A program made the position numbers and the translations under genes. A stretch of 64,000 nucleotides of DNA from JANNBN01 sp031430595 (GTDB lineage Bacteria; Actinomycetota; Acidimicrobiia; Acidimicrobiales; JANYDT01): assembly GCA_031430595.1 (NCBI GenBank), contig JANPBU010000016.1:124001-188000 (forward strand). Reading direction: 5' to 3'. Shown here piece by piece: positions 1-8,769 of this stretch; positions within the stretch are counted from its first letter, which is position 1; each line of letters begins with the position of its first letter. The notes under the pieces are model-generated. The model ran no database searches and was not told the DNA's origin. It worked only from the letters and a program-made list of their open reading frames with translations.

Positions 1-1192
1 CAACAAGGTACGCAGCCTGCTTCGACCAGGTAGCAACGGAGGGGGCGAACGTGATGCCGCCTCGTTCGATCGCAGCTTGGAGTGTTGCTTGGCTAGCGTC
101 TCGTACGTGAATCCAGCGAGTGAAGCCTTCTGCACGCAAGACCTGATTGATCTTCGGGCCGATGCCTTCGATAACCAACAGGTCGTCGGGGCCAGCGGTA
201 GCTTCAGCGAGACTCGAACGAAGTGTCGTTACGTTGGTGCGTTCGGTCTCAAGGTCACCAAGAAGGCTGTTGTGCTTTGTTTCCCATGAGCGTGCCGTCG
301 CCAGTTCGCCCTCAAGCGCGCTGTACCGGGTGCGCCAATCGGCGACAGTCTTTTCGTTGTCGGCCTTGGTCGAACCAATCAGGCCCTGAACCTCAACATG
401 CTTAGCTTCTGCATCTTTTACGCGGCCTTGCCAATCAACAACAACCTTGGCGTGGTCGGCTTCAAGTGCACCAATTCGGGCCTCAAGTTCACCCACTCGC
501 TTGGTTGAGTTGCCGACGCTGAGTTCAGCTGCTTCGGCTCGCTTACGCCAATCTCCGAGTACACGATCGTTGTCGGTTTGGGCGGTGCCCATGAGGCCCT
601 GAACCTCAACATGCTTCGCTTCGGCTGCGCTCAGCTTGGTTTGCCATTCGCCGAGTGCAAGCTTGTGTGAAGCCTCGAGATCAACCGACTTTTTAGTAGC
701 GGCAGCGACCGAAACTTCGGCGGCTTCAGCTCGCTTGCGCCAGTCACCCATCGCAAGTTCGTACTCACCCTTTTGCTTGGTGAGCTGCAAGTTGAGATCG
801 TCGACCTGCTTCTTTCCCAAATCAACATTGCCAACCAAACCCTGAAGGCGAGTTGCCTCGGTTTTGTGAGTGGAAAGCTCGACGTCGCGATCCTTCAACG
901 AAACCGCAAGTTTGTCGTGATCAGCACGGATGCCAGCAAGTGAAGCTTCGTGTTCGCCGCGCAGCTTCAACAACGCATCGTCTTTGAGCTTCAGCGAAGC
1001 CGCATGCTCATCGCCCAGGGTACGAATTCGGGTCGACTCATCGGTTGACGTTTCCACGACACGACGAAGAACCTCTTCATGTTTCGTGCCGAATTTGCGG
1101 CCGAAGAAGTGATACAAAAACCATCCGAGTAGGAAAGCAAGAAGCGCTGCCAGTGAAGCGTGCCAATCCCAAGACCAAGCCGCAAGAATCAT
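1..1192 (-). CDS. Membrane-anchored coiled-coil protein with C-terminal H3TH (COG3743-like) domain, partial
   Basis: The frame stays open from an ATG at 1192 to the left window edge, so the C-terminus is missing. An SD-like GGAAGGGG lies about 8 nt upstream of the ATG. The N-terminus (residues about 1-30) is a hydrophobic anchor rich in Trp, Ala and Leu, followed by a long charged coiled coil with heptad-like Glu/Lys/Ala content. Two copies of a 71-residue repeat carry the shared segment EAKHVEVQGL. The visible end carries LLVIEGIGPKINQVL and a later TFAPSVATWSKQAAYL. These match the helix-3-turn-helix domain annotated as a predicted flap-endonuclease-like 5' DNA nuclease. No nuclease catalytic residues can be judged, so a structural DNA-binding role is equally possible. 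Confidence 0.8.
   Translation of the reverse strand, partial: MILAAWSWDWHASLAALLAFLLGWFLYHFFGRKFGTKHEEVLRRVVETSTDESTRIRTLGDEHAASLKLKDDALLKLRGEHEASLAGIRADHDKLAVSLKDRDVELSTHKTEATRLQGLVGNVDLGKKQVDDLNLQLTKQKGEYELAMGDWRKRAEAAEVSVAAATKKSVDLEASHKLALGEWQTKLSAAEAKHVEVQGLMGTAQTDNDRVLGDWRKRAEAAELSVGNSTKRVGELEARIGALEADHAKVVVDWQGRVKDAEAKHVEVQGLIGSTKADNEKTVADWRTRYSALEGELATARSWETKHNSLLGDLETERTNVTTLRSSLAEATAGPDDLLVIEGIGPKINQVLRAEGFTRWIHVRDASQATLQAAIERGGITFAPSVATWSKQAAYLV
340..646 (-). repeat. 213-bp (71-codon) imperfect tandem repeat in the coiled-coil gene
   Basis: One full unit occupies 434-646 and a second partial copy continues below 433. The string gaacctcaacatgctt occurs at 388 and again at 601, exactly 213 bp apart. 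The repeat keeps the reading frame and lengthens the coiled coil by 71 residues. Confidence 0.75.
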
Positions 1193-1362
1193 GAAAATTT
1201 CCCCTTCCGACATGTGAGTCGGTGTAAGTGGTGGATGCGAGAACTACAACAACGCTCGCCGTCACGAGCACTACAACGAATCGCCCTCTGGGGAAGTAGA
1301 CGAGCCGCTGGGCACAATAGCGTTTTTTGATGATGTCTCATCCGAAGAAACAAACCGAACGC

Positions 1363-1395
1363 GAGAGAAGCCAGGCAAAATGCCCGGCTTCTCTC
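1363..1395 (-). terminator. Hairpin downstream of icd
   Basis: GAGAGAAGCC pairs with GGCTTCTCTC, and GGCA with TGCC after one mismatch, around a short A-rich loop. It starts 19 nt past the icd stop codon. On the transcribed strand the T-run precedes the stem rather than following it, so it is not a canonical U-tailed terminator. Confidence 0.55.
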
Positions 1396-1414
1396 AAAAA
1401 AAAGCGCTGAACGA

Positions 1415-2638
1415 TCAGAAAGCAGCCATTTTGGCCTGAAGACGAACATTCAAGGCTTCAAGAAATTCTTCGGTATGCAAAAACGGGGTGTCTCTGGAGA
1501 TGAGCAGTGCAAGGTCTTTCGTCATCTCGCCTGCCTCAACAGCTTCAATACACACCTGCTCAAGCGTTTCGGCAAACGCAGTGACCTCAGGGGTTCCGTC
1601 CATCTTTCCGCGGTAGGCGAGGCCTTGGGTCCACGCATAAATCGAAGCAATCGGGTTCGTTGAGGTCTTGTTTCCCTTTTGGTGTTCGCGGTAGTGACGG
1701 GTCACGGTTCCGTGGGCCGCTTCGGCTTCCACCGTCTTTCCGTCTGGGGTCATCAGCACAGAGGTCATGAGGCCAAGCGAACCAAACCCCTGAGCGACCG
1801 TGTCTGACTGCACGTCACCGTCGTAGTTCTTACAGGCCCACAGGTACCCGCCTTCCCACTTCATTGCGCACGCAACCATGTCGTCGATGAGGCGGTGTTC
1901 GTAGGTGAGACCAGCCGCATCCATTTCGGTTTTGAATTCAGTTTGGTACACCTCTTCAAAAATGTCTTTGAAGCTTCCGTCGTAGGCCTTCATGATGGTG
2001 TTCTTTGTGGAGAGATAGACCGGCAAACCGCGATTCAGCCCGTAGCGGAGTGAGGCTCGGGCGAAGTCACGAATCGAGTCGTTGTAGTTGTACATACCCA
2101 TCACCACGCCACCATCAGCACCGAAGTCAGAAATCTTCATTTCGACTGGAGCTCCACCGTCGGCTGGCACGTACGTCATGGTGACTGTGCCAGCACCCGG
2201 AACCTTGTAGTCGGTTGCCTTGTACTGATCGCCATGAGCATGACGACCAATCACGATCGGTTTGGTCCATCCCGGAACCAACCGCGGGATATTCGAGATC
2301 ACAATCGGTTCACGGAAAATGACACCGCCAAGAATGTTGCGGATGGTTCCGTTGGGTGACTTCCACATCTTCTTCAGCCCGAATTCTTCGACACGCTGTT
2401 CGTCGGGGGTGATCGTTGCGCACTTGACGGCGACACCATATTGCTTGGTGGCGTTCGCCGAGTCGATCGTGACCTGATCATCGGTAGCGTCACGGTTTTC
2501 GATGCTGAGGTCGTAGTACTTCAGGTCAATTTCGAGGTACGGCAAGATCAACTTGTCTTTGATGAACTGCCAAATGATTCGGGTCATCTCGTCGCCGTCC
2601 ATTTCGACGACGGGGTTTAACACTTTGATCTTTGCCAT
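1415..2638 (-). CDS. icd: NADP-dependent isocitrate dehydrogenase
   Basis: This 407-residue protein is the homodimeric eukaryotic-like IDH type. It converts isocitrate and NADP+ to 2-oxoglutarate, CO2 and NADPH in the TCA cycle. Visible hallmarks are the N-terminal VEMDGDEMTRIIW, the substrate-binding SPNGTIRNILGG segment, the DDMVACAMKWEGGYLWACKN region carrying metal-binding aspartates, and the late AAHGTVTRHYREHQKG cofactor region. Length is normal for the family. The ATG is preceded by AGGAG at good spacing. It is transcribed alone and is followed by a hairpin. Confidence 0.97.
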   Translation of the reverse strand: MAKIKVLNPVVEMDGDEMTRIIWQFIKDKLILPYLEIDLKYYDLSIENRDATDDQVTIDSANATKQYGVAVKCATITPDEQRVEEFGLKKMWKSPNGTIRNILGGVIFREPIVISNIPRLVPGWTKPIVIGRHAHGDQYKATDYKVPGAGTVTMTYVPADGGAPVEMKISDFGADGGVVMGMYNYNDSIRDFARASLRYGLNRGLPVYLSTKNTIMKAYDGSFKDIFEEVYQTEFKTEMDAAGLTYEHRLIDDMVACAMKWEGGYLWACKNYDGDVQSDTVAQGFGSLGLMTSVLMTPDGKTVEAEAAHGTVTRHYREHQKGNKTSTNPIASIYAWTQGLAYRGKMDGTPEVTAFAETLEQVCIEAVEAGEMTKDLALLISRDTPFLHTEEFLEALNVRLQAKMAAF

Positions 2639-2757
2639 GGGTTACTCCTGAAGGGTCAGTTGGTTACTGGTTGCTGAGATGTTACCGGACGCGACCATAC
2701 AAGTGCGATACAAGCGGCAGAAGCAACACCATCGGTAGTCGCACTAAGTTTTCAGTG

Positions 2758-3312
2758 ATGAATAGTCGTCGAAGTCCTATTGTTCTTAAAGCCGGTCCTT
2801 TTCTCGTCGCTTTGGCGGCCGTGCTTTCGTTGCTTACCTGGCAAGCGTCGCCATCGACCGCCGCGAAAAAGACGACCGGTTTTCCAGTCAAGGTCGGCTC
2901 GATTTTGCTGACCTTCCCATCGAAGCCGGAAGCGAGCAGTGTCAAGGCAAACGTTGCCACGGGAACAGTTGACGTGCCCACATGGGCAATTGACGGTGGT
3001 TTGGTGTTGGCGTCCGGTTTCCCGGTTCCAGGGATCAACAAAGCGAATGCCTCGAACGTTTTGAAGAGTTCGCTCAACGGCGCTGTGACGAACGTAGGGG
3101 GAACACTGCGAACTTCGAAGAACGATACGTATGCAGGCTTCCCATCGGTAACGGCCATCATCGACGTTCCGGCCGGCACTCTCTTTCAACGGATTGTGAT
3201 CGACACCAAAACTTCGACGCTTGTTCAGTTGGTTGGCGTGGTAACTAAACCGAAGGCCAAAACCCCTCCGGCGAACTACACCAAGCTCGAAGCCAGCGGA
3301 AAACCAGCCTGA
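2758..3312 (+). CDS. Small exported protein of unknown function
   Basis: An open frame extends further upstream, but the ATG at 2758 (or GTG at 2755) gives a clean signal peptide. It has Arg-Arg near the start, a hydrophobic stretch ending near LLTWQASPSTAA, and a likely cleavage after the Ala-rich site. The remaining 150 or so residues are Ser/Thr/Val rich with few charged residues and no recognised domain. It diverges from icd. The start at 2632 would overlap icd and has no signal peptide. Confidence 0.7.
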   Translation: MNSRRSPIVLKAGPFLVALAAVLSLLTWQASPSTAAKKTTGFPVKVGSILLTFPSKPEASSVKANVATGTVDVPTWAIDGGLVLASGFPVPGINKANASNVLKSSLNGAVTNVGGTLRTSKNDTYAGFPSVTAIIDVPAGTLFQRIVIDTKTSTLVQLVGVVTKPKAKTPPANYTKLEASGKPA

Positions 3313-3329
3313 TCCCATGTACTAGGGGG

Positions 3330-3340
3330 TGTTCCTATGA
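3330..3340. repeat. TGTTCCTATGA direct repeat, transposase 3' side
   Basis: An 11-base sequence identical to 4701-4711, located 5 bases beyond the transposase stop codon. It is a candidate element boundary with a CT core. Confidence 0.6.
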
Positions 3341-3345
3341 TTTTG

Positions 3346-4608
3346 TCAAGCGGTTTTGAGTAGGTTTTCGTTGTTTTTTTGTTGTTGGCGTTCGGGTTGT
3401 GTGAGGTAGTTCTGTTCGTTGTGGAGCATATGGAATAGGGCTCGTGTTTTGCGGTTCGCGAGGCAGATAACGGCTGCGTTATGGCGTTTTCCTTCAGCGC
3501 GTTTCTTGTTGTAGTAGGCGGCGTCTTCGCCGTTGGATCGTATTGAGCAGAACGCGGCGAGGAAGAGAGCGTCTTTGAGTCGGTGGTTGCCTCTACGTGA
3601 TCTGGTCTCGGTTTTGAGGCTTGTTCCGGATTGTTTTGTGACCGGGGCGAGCCCGGCGTAGGAGGAGAGATGCCCGGCGGTTTCGAAGTCGTTGATGTTC
3701 CCGATTTCAACCAGGATTGTGGTGCCGATCTTGATGCCTATCCCGGTCATCGAGGTCAAGATCGAGGCTAAAGGGTGCCGTGTGAACACCTCTTCGATTT
3801 CTGTTCCGAGTTGGGCACGTCTTGCGTACAGACCAGTGAGGGTGGCAGCCTGTTCGCTGATGACTCGCCCGTACGTTGTTGTTCCTGCGAGTGTGAGTGT
3901 TTGTTGTTCTAATGCCCGGAAGATCATGGTTGTTAACGCTTCAGCGGTTCGTGTCTGGTGGTGTTTTCTGATGAGTTGCGTCACTCGTGTTCGGCCGGCG
4001 GAACGTATTGTTTCGGGTGTCGAGTATTTGGCTAAAAGCGCTCTGATCCCAGCTTTGTCTGCAAGTTTCGGGCCGAGAACGGCTTCTAGTGGGGGATGCA
4101 CAGAACTGAGAGCGTCGCGCATCCGGTTGATGAGACGGTTGATATCGGCTCGGAGGTCTTGGTCGTAACCGCCTAGAACTTGGAGTTCGGTCACGAGTTC
4201 GTTGTTGTCGGGGTTCACCCAACGTAATTGTTCGGAGAACGCCCGGGCAACGTCGCAAAGTACTTGGGCGTCTCGTTGATCTGTTTTTGCTTGGCCGGGA
4301 AACAGTTCAGCTGCTCGATGTGCGACGAGGCCAGGCACATAAGCGATTCGTGCTCCATGAACAGCAGCTGACGCGACTACTAACTGTGCATACGAACCGA
4401 TTTGATCGATTGAGAGTACCCAACCGCTCTCACCAGCGAGAGATGCAACCCAGCCGAACAGCACGTCTAACGACGACTGGTTGTTACCAATTTTGGATCG
4501 TTGAACCACTGACGAAACAGGACCCAACATGACCGGGATACCGTCGGGATTCCGTATGAACACGCCATGATCGGATTTGCCAATATCTAGCCCTACAGTG
4601 AAAGTCAT
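3346..4608 (-). CDS. IS110-family transposase (DEDD recombinase)
   Basis: 420 residues, a normal length for IS110. The N-terminal half is the RuvC-like DEDD domain: GLDIGKSDHGVF supplies the first Asp, an acidic residue follows near LSIDQIGSYAQL, and KTDQRDAQVL supplies the distal acidic pair. The C-terminal half is the Transposase_20 domain, with MTGIGIKIGTTIL, LSSYAGLAPVTKQSGTS and RRGNHRLKDALFLAA; its Ser is thought to be the nucleophile in this family. The gene is intact and may be active. The start ATG is preceded by AGGAG on the minus strand. The enzyme is expected to use a non-coding bridge RNA from the element end. Confidence 0.95.
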   Translation of the reverse strand: MTFTVGLDIGKSDHGVFIRNPDGIPVMLGPVSSVVQRSKIGNNQSSLDVLFGWVASLAGESGWVLSIDQIGSYAQLVVASAAVHGARIAYVPGLVAHRAAELFPGQAKTDQRDAQVLCDVARAFSEQLRWVNPDNNELVTELQVLGGYDQDLRADINRLINRMRDALSSVHPPLEAVLGPKLADKAGIRALLAKYSTPETIRSAGRTRVTQLIRKHHQTRTAEALTTMIFRALEQQTLTLAGTTTYGRVISEQAATLTGLYARRAQLGTEIEEVFTRHPLASILTSMTGIGIKIGTTILVEIGNINDFETAGHLSSYAGLAPVTKQSGTSLKTETRSRRGNHRLKDALFLAAFCSIRSNGEDAAYYNKKRAEGKRHNAAVICLANRKTRALFHMLHNEQNYLTQPERQQQKNNENLLKTA

Positions 4609-4953
4609 CGTGTTCTCCTGTCAACGAAAATGGCACACAACTGTCAGAATCGCGACATCAACGAGTTCGCAGCCACCTTACGAATGAGCCATCAAGGGCA
4701 TGTTCCTATGAGCGAGTTCGTGACGTCTCACGGGCTGGTAGCAACACCCCCCAGGCCATCAAACGACAGGGGAAAAAAGCCATCCCAACCCGATCCGACA
4801 ATCACCAGGCAACCTACCAAAACACCCTGCAAAAACAAGGTAAGGGGCGGTAACGAAGAACTGGGTTTGTCGAAACGGGTATCCGTGTCGTAACAATCGG
4901 TCGCTTTTCGTTCAGTCAGTTGGTACTTGACTGAGGTCTTGTAATAATGGGTC
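4609..4953 (-). other. Non-coding end of the IS110 element and upstream region of the dehydrogenase gene; possible bridge RNA
   Basis: This 345-base stretch has no convincing gene. In transposase sense it contains the perfect hairpin CGTGA-GACG-TCACG, the octamer CGAACTCG twice 51 bases apart (4662-4669 and 4713-4720 on the plus strand as CGAGTTCG), and a copy of the right-end sequence TCATAGGAACA. IS110 elements encode their bridge RNA immediately upstream of the transposase, so this is where it should lie. Its limits cannot be fixed by eye. Confidence 0.4.
4701..4711. repeat. TGTTCCTATGA direct repeat, transposase 5' side
   Basis: Identical to 3330-3340. It is either the left boundary of the element or an internal guide segment of the bridge RNA that reads the right-end sequence. 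Confidence 0.55.
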
Positions 4954-6132
4954 ATGGTTCCGTTTGATTCCACGATCCCGACTCCTTCTCTCGGGGCCGA
5001 TCTCGACGAACTCAGGGCGGTCGTTCGCAAGTTCGCGGAATCCGAAATTGCACCGCTGGCGGAGTCTGTTGACAACAACAACCTGTTTCCTCATCACCTC
5101 TGGCGGAGACTAGGCGAACTCGGAACGCTCGGCGCAACCGTGCCGGAAGAGTTTGGCGGATCTGGCCTTGGCTACCTCGCCCACCTCGTCACGATGGAGG
5201 AGATCAGCCGGGCCAGCGCATCGGTTGGCTTGTCCTATGGGGCTCACTCGAACCTGCTGGTCAACAACCTGTACCTCAATGGAACCCAATCTCAGCGAGC
5301 AAAGTACCTTCCGAAACTGTGCAGTGGTGAACATGTAGGTGCACTTGCTATGAGCGAGCCGGGTGCTGGCAGCGACGTAATCGGGTCAATGGGTTGTCGC
5401 GCTGTGCGCCATGGTGATGCTTGGATTGCGAATGGCACCAAAATGTGGATCACAAACGGCCCCGATGCTGACACCCTCATTGTGTACATGCGCACTGCCG
5501 ACAAGGATGCAGGCTCAAAATGCGTGACCGCGTTCATAGTTGAAAACGGAATGCGGGGTTTTTCGACCGGCCCGAAGCTCGACAAATTTGGGATGCGCGG
5601 ATCGAATACTTGCGAACTGATCTTTGACGATTGCGAAATACCTCACGAGAATGTTTTGGGTGAGGTGAACCTTGGTGCCCATGTTCTTATGAAGGGGCTC
5701 GATTCTGAACGGTGCGTATTGAGCGGCGGCCCGATTGGCATCATGGCTGCGGCTTTTGACTCGGTGATTCCGTACGTGTCGACCCGTCAGCAATTCGGGC
5801 AACCAATCGGAACATTTGAACTCATGCAAGGCAAGCTGGCAGATATGTATGTTCGCCTACAGTCAGCACGAAGTTTTTCCTACCAGGTTGCCCGAAGCCT
5901 TGAATCCGGCCTCCCGGTAAGGATGGACGCTGCAGCCTGTCTGCTGTACTCCAGCGAGTCTGCAGTCCAGGTGGCGCTTGAGGCCATTCAGTCGCTAGGG
6001 GGAAATGGATACATCAACGAATACCCAACAGGGCGACTGCTGCGCGACGCAAAGTTATACGACATTGGTGCCGGTACAAACGAAATACGACGCATGCTTA
6101 TCGGTCGCGAAATGCTTGCCCCGGTTCGCTAG
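4954..6132 (+). CDS. Acyl-CoA dehydrogenase, isovaleryl-CoA dehydrogenase type
   Basis: 392 residues with the full acyl-CoA dehydrogenase fold. ALAMSEPGAGSDVIG and MWITNGPDADTLIVY bind FAD. The isovaleryl-CoA type is shown by GLDSERCVLSGGPIG, which places the catalytic Glu at residue 252, and by GAGTNEIRRMLIGREML near the end instead of a Tyr-Glu catalytic motif. It would oxidise isovaleryl-CoA to 3-methylcrotonyl-CoA in leucine degradation, passing electrons to ETF. No carboxylase or other liu genes are adjacent, so the substrate is inferred from sequence only. The stop overlaps the convergent PfpI-type gene. Confidence 0.9.
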   Translation: MVPFDSTIPTPSLGADLDELRAVVRKFAESEIAPLAESVDNNNLFPHHLWRRLGELGTLGATVPEEFGGSGLGYLAHLVTMEEISRASASVGLSYGAHSNLLVNNLYLNGTQSQRAKYLPKLCSGEHVGALAMSEPGAGSDVIGSMGCRAVRHGDAWIANGTKMWITNGPDADTLIVYMRTADKDAGSKCVTAFIVENGMRGFSTGPKLDKFGMRGSNTCELIFDDCEIPHENVLGEVNLGAHVLMKGLDSERCVLSGGPIGIMAAAFDSVIPYVSTRQQFGQPIGTFELMQGKLADMYVRLQSARSFSYQVARSLESGLPVRMDAAACLLYSSESAVQVALEAIQSLGGNGYINEYPTGRLLRDAKLYDIGAGTNEIRRMLIGREMLAPVR

Positions 6133-6767
6133 CTCTTTGTTTGGGCATACTCGATAAGTCGAGCAACCACTTCCTGAGAGGCCTTATCTGGGTGACCCAT
6201 ATCAAACGGGGGTTGTGGGTCGTACTCAATCCCTAATTGCATCGCCTGCGCTGCGACCCGATCTACCAGCAACTCACTCAGGCGTAAGGCCATGTCAATT
6301 CCCGAAGACACGCCGGCGGCCGTAATGATCCGTTGATCGAGATGTTCAACAACGCGCTGCGATGTTGGCAGTGCACCTAGCTTCTCTAACTCGGCATACG
6401 TGGACCAATGAGTGGTAGCTGAGAGCCCAACAAGCAGCCCAGCAGCAGCAAGTACCAACGAGCCAGTACACACCGAAGTTGTGAACGTTGAAGTCGTATG
6501 TACACTACGTATCCAGTTCAACAGCGGTTGATCGTCGAGCAGTTCTCGGGTGCCAACACCACCGGGAACTATGACAACGTCCGGCGAAACCATCTCATCA
6601 AATGTTGCGTCGACCGTGAGTCCTAAGAAGCCGTTTTCGGTACGAATTTCACCTCGGTGATGCCCGACAAACGTGACCGCTGCGCCGGGCAAACGCTGCA
6701 ACACTTCATAGGGTCCAACGATGTCAAGAGCGGTAACACGTGGAAATAGGACACAAGCAATTTTCAT
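6129..6767 (-). CDS. DJ-1/PfpI family protein (isonitrile-hydratase-like)
   Basis: 212 residues, a single PfpI/GATase1-like domain. The strand-turn start is MKIACVLFPRVTALDIVGPY. The nucleophile elbow is TTSVCTGSLVLAAAGLL, with Cys near residue 100, and ATTHW follows. GVSSGIDMAL completes the family pattern. This subfamily includes isonitrile hydratase InhA but most members are uncharacterised. It lies 15 bp downstream of the GlxA-type regulator on the same strand and is probably its target or partner. Confidence 0.85.
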   Translation of the reverse strand: MKIACVLFPRVTALDIVGPYEVLQRLPGAAVTFVGHHRGEIRTENGFLGLTVDATFDEMVSPDVVIVPGGVGTRELLDDQPLLNWIRSVHTTSTFTTSVCTGSLVLAAAGLLVGLSATTHWSTYAELEKLGALPTSQRVVEHLDQRIITAAGVSSGIDMALRLSELLVDRVAAQAMQLGIEYDPQPPFDMGHPDKASQEVVARLIEYAQTKS

Positions 6768-6782
6768 TGGGAACTTTCGGGT

Positions 6783-7769
6783 TTATTGTAGAGATACAGA
6801 TGAAAAGCGATGGCGGTAGTCATCAGGTGATACACCAACGTTGCGAAGAAAGGTTCGTCGCAGGGTTTCGCTGGTTCCGAACCCGCACCGCCGAGCAACC
6901 TGGGTTAACGCCAAGTCGGGGTCGGACTCAATGGTGTTTCGGGCCAATTCCATTCGCCGAAGTTCTACAAAACGAGCGGGCGAAACACCCATCTTGAGTT
7001 TAAACAGGCGAGTCAAATGACGGGTACTCGTGTTGCATACACCCGCAATACGCGACACCGATAGGTCGTTGGCGAGTTCAGTGCTGATGAATTCAGTGGC
7101 GGTACGAATCAATTCGTGATCGCTGCTCGGTTGCCATACAGGTGCGGCAAACTGACTTTGGCCACCTGGTCTGCGAAGAAACATGACGAGATGTCGGGCA
7201 ATCGTTTGCGCAAGTTCCGTTCCATGATCGGCTTCGACCAGGGCAAGGGCCATATCGATCCCGGCCGTAACCCCTGCGGAAGTCCATATGTGCGCGTCGT
7301 TTATGAACAGCGCATCTCGGTCGACGGTTACGAGCGGGTAACCAGTCGCGAGCTGATCGAGACGTGTCCAATGAGTCGTGGCCCTCCGACCGTCAAGCAA
7401 TCCTGCTTCGGCAAGAAGTAGTGCACCGGTGCACACTGAAGTCACCCGCCCCGCCGAACGGGCAGCAGCACTAATCCAGTGCACTAGTGCCACGTCGTTG
7501 AGTGCGGCCTCAACGCCCGTGCCGCCAGCAACCAGAACCACATCGTCACTCGTCAGGCTCGCAGGGTCTGGGAGATTGACGGTGCTGATGCGCATTCCGC
7601 TTTCACCTGTTATCAGACCACCGCCCAAGGAGCCGATGGTGACTGCATAGGCTGGCTCAAGGCTTGACAAGCGAAGCGCAAGTGACGCACCGACGAACAC
7701 TTCGTGGGGCCCAACGATGTCGAGCGGCTGGTAGCCAGTAAACCCAACGATCACAACCCGGCAATTCAT
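6783..7769 (-). CDS. GlxA-family AraC-type transcriptional regulator
   Basis: 328 residues. Residues about 1-200 form a DJ-1/PfpI domain with TSVCTGALLLAEAGLL and ATTHW, including the conserved Cys. Residues about 220-325 are an AraC-type double HTH (DLSVSRIAGVCNTSTRHLTR, then ARRCGFGTSETLRRTFLRNV). The domain pair defines the GlxA family of activators, which sense small metabolites. The ATG lies close behind the divergent promoter region at 7770-7860. It likely controls the adjacent PfpI gene and possibly itself. Confidence 0.9.
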   Translation of the reverse strand: MNCRVVIVGFTGYQPLDIVGPHEVFVGASLALRLSSLEPAYAVTIGSLGGGLITGESGMRISTVNLPDPASLTSDDVVLVAGGTGVEAALNDVALVHWISAAARSAGRVTSVCTGALLLAEAGLLDGRRATTHWTRLDQLATGYPLVTVDRDALFINDAHIWTSAGVTAGIDMALALVEADHGTELAQTIARHLVMFLRRPGGQSQFAAPVWQPSSDHELIRTATEFISTELANDLSVSRIAGVCNTSTRHLTRLFKLKMGVSPARFVELRRMELARNTIESDPDLALTQVARRCGFGTSETLRRTFLRNVGVSPDDYRHRFSSVSLQ

Positions 7770-7835
7770 GTAGCCAAGCGTGACGGGTTAAATCGCTGTC
7801 GTCAATCACCTATATCCAACAATATGAGACATGGT

Positions 7836-7867
7836 TGGGTTGCCCCACGATTGAGAAGGTCAACCCA
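7836..7867 (-). terminator. Inverted repeat at the end of the exported-protein gene
   Basis: TGGGTTG (7836-7842) and CAACCCA (7861-7867) are perfect inverted arms around an 18-base loop. They overlap the stop codon of the gene ending at 7860. It could be a weak terminator, or an operator in front of the GlxA-type gene. Confidence 0.35.
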
Positions 7868-8726
7868 CGGTTGGACAGTACGTCGTCGGCGAAACCCCGC
7901 CAAGATCTTCAATGTCCAGGCACATTGCGGTCGCTTTCGCTTTGGGGCTCACCGTAAATCGTTGCCCATCAAACAGGAAGGCAATGGTGTGCGTGACGAC
8001 CTTCCCCGGAGCGCTTCCTTCGCAATCGTCGGCTTTTGCCGCCGCATGAGATTCGTCGACCCGAAGCTCAAGGTCAAGTTTCTTGTCACCGTTGGCATCA
8101 ACGCGTCGCCACGATCTAAACGACATCTCGTCAATCGTAGGGCGACACGCTGACTCATTGCTCTGCACACTTAGAATTGATTTCGGCAGCGTTTTCGTTG
8201 GGCCGGTGTAAAGGGCGTACACCGATTCGATGTAGAAGCCCTGTCCACCCCCTCCCCCGGTACACACCAAAACGGTCGTGCCGGTTTGATAGGGAAACGA
8301 CAAGCAATTGCTGATATCTACCGCAGAGTCGTACCGAAGAACCTTCCACTTTCCCTTGACCATTCGCAACAGCACACCGCCGGTAAAGCCTGCAGGCTTA
8401 CTGTCGCACCCGGTCAGAGCAACGTAGGCCTCGGTTGCTTTCGGGGTGATGAAGGAACCAAGCCGATACGGGCCGACTGAACTTGGGAATCCACTATCAC
8501 CAGGAAAGGAATATGACGGACATTCAGCACATTTTTGCCCGTCCACACCCTTGTCGCAGATTGCTGCAAGCAATGCCCGCCGTTGAGCGACGCTGACTGT
8601 TGAACCGGAACCCTTGAGTTGGGCACTCGCCGGGATCGCACTCACCGCGAGGGTCATGCTCAACATGACCACTCCCCCAACCATCGCCCGAACCCGACCC
8701 GCCACCATCGAAGAAAACATGCTCAT
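7860..8726 (-). CDS. Exported protein of unknown function
   Basis: 288 residues with a clear Sec signal peptide: basic N-terminus, hydrophobic core around MVGGVVMLSMTLAVSA, and AXA-type site IPASAQ. Mature residues contain several cysteines (CDKG, CAECPS, TGCDSK, SNCLSF, LVCTGGGGG), suggesting disulfides outside the membrane. DANGDKKLDLEL looks like a dockerin or EF-hand style Ca loop. No family was recognised. It stands alone, convergent with nothing and upstream of no obvious partner. Confidence 0.75.
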   Translation of the reverse strand: MSMFSSMVAGRVRAMVGGVVMLSMTLAVSAIPASAQLKGSGSTVSVAQRRALLAAICDKGVDGQKCAECPSYSFPGDSGFPSSVGPYRLGSFITPKATEAYVALTGCDSKPAGFTGGVLLRMVKGKWKVLRYDSAVDISNCLSFPYQTGTTVLVCTGGGGGQGFYIESVYALYTGPTKTLPKSILSVQSNESACRPTIDEMSFRSWRRVDANGDKKLDLELRVDESHAAAKADDCEGSAPGKVVTHTIAFLFDGQRFTVSPKAKATAMCLDIEDLGGVSPTTYCPTVG

Positions 8727-8769
8727 CTTCCGACAGTAGCCGTGCGGTCGCTGGTGAGAGATCAGCCGG

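Larger units (their letters stand above)
3330..4711 (-). mobile_element. IS110-family insertion sequence (ends approximate)
   Basis: The element consists of one IS110-type transposase gene with short flanks and no terminal inverted repeats, as usual for this family. The 11-base sequence TGTTCCTATGA occurs in the same orientation at both limits given here and contains a CT dinucleotide like the core used by IS621. The real left end may lie further right (to about 4890) if the copy at 4701 is a guide inside the non-coding end rather than a flank. The element separates the exported-protein gene from the acyl-CoA dehydrogenase gene. Confidence 0.75.

Noticed and set aside
2632..2757. Early start of the exported protein
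   Set aside because: It would overlap icd and lacks a signal peptide; ATG 2758 gives a proper one.
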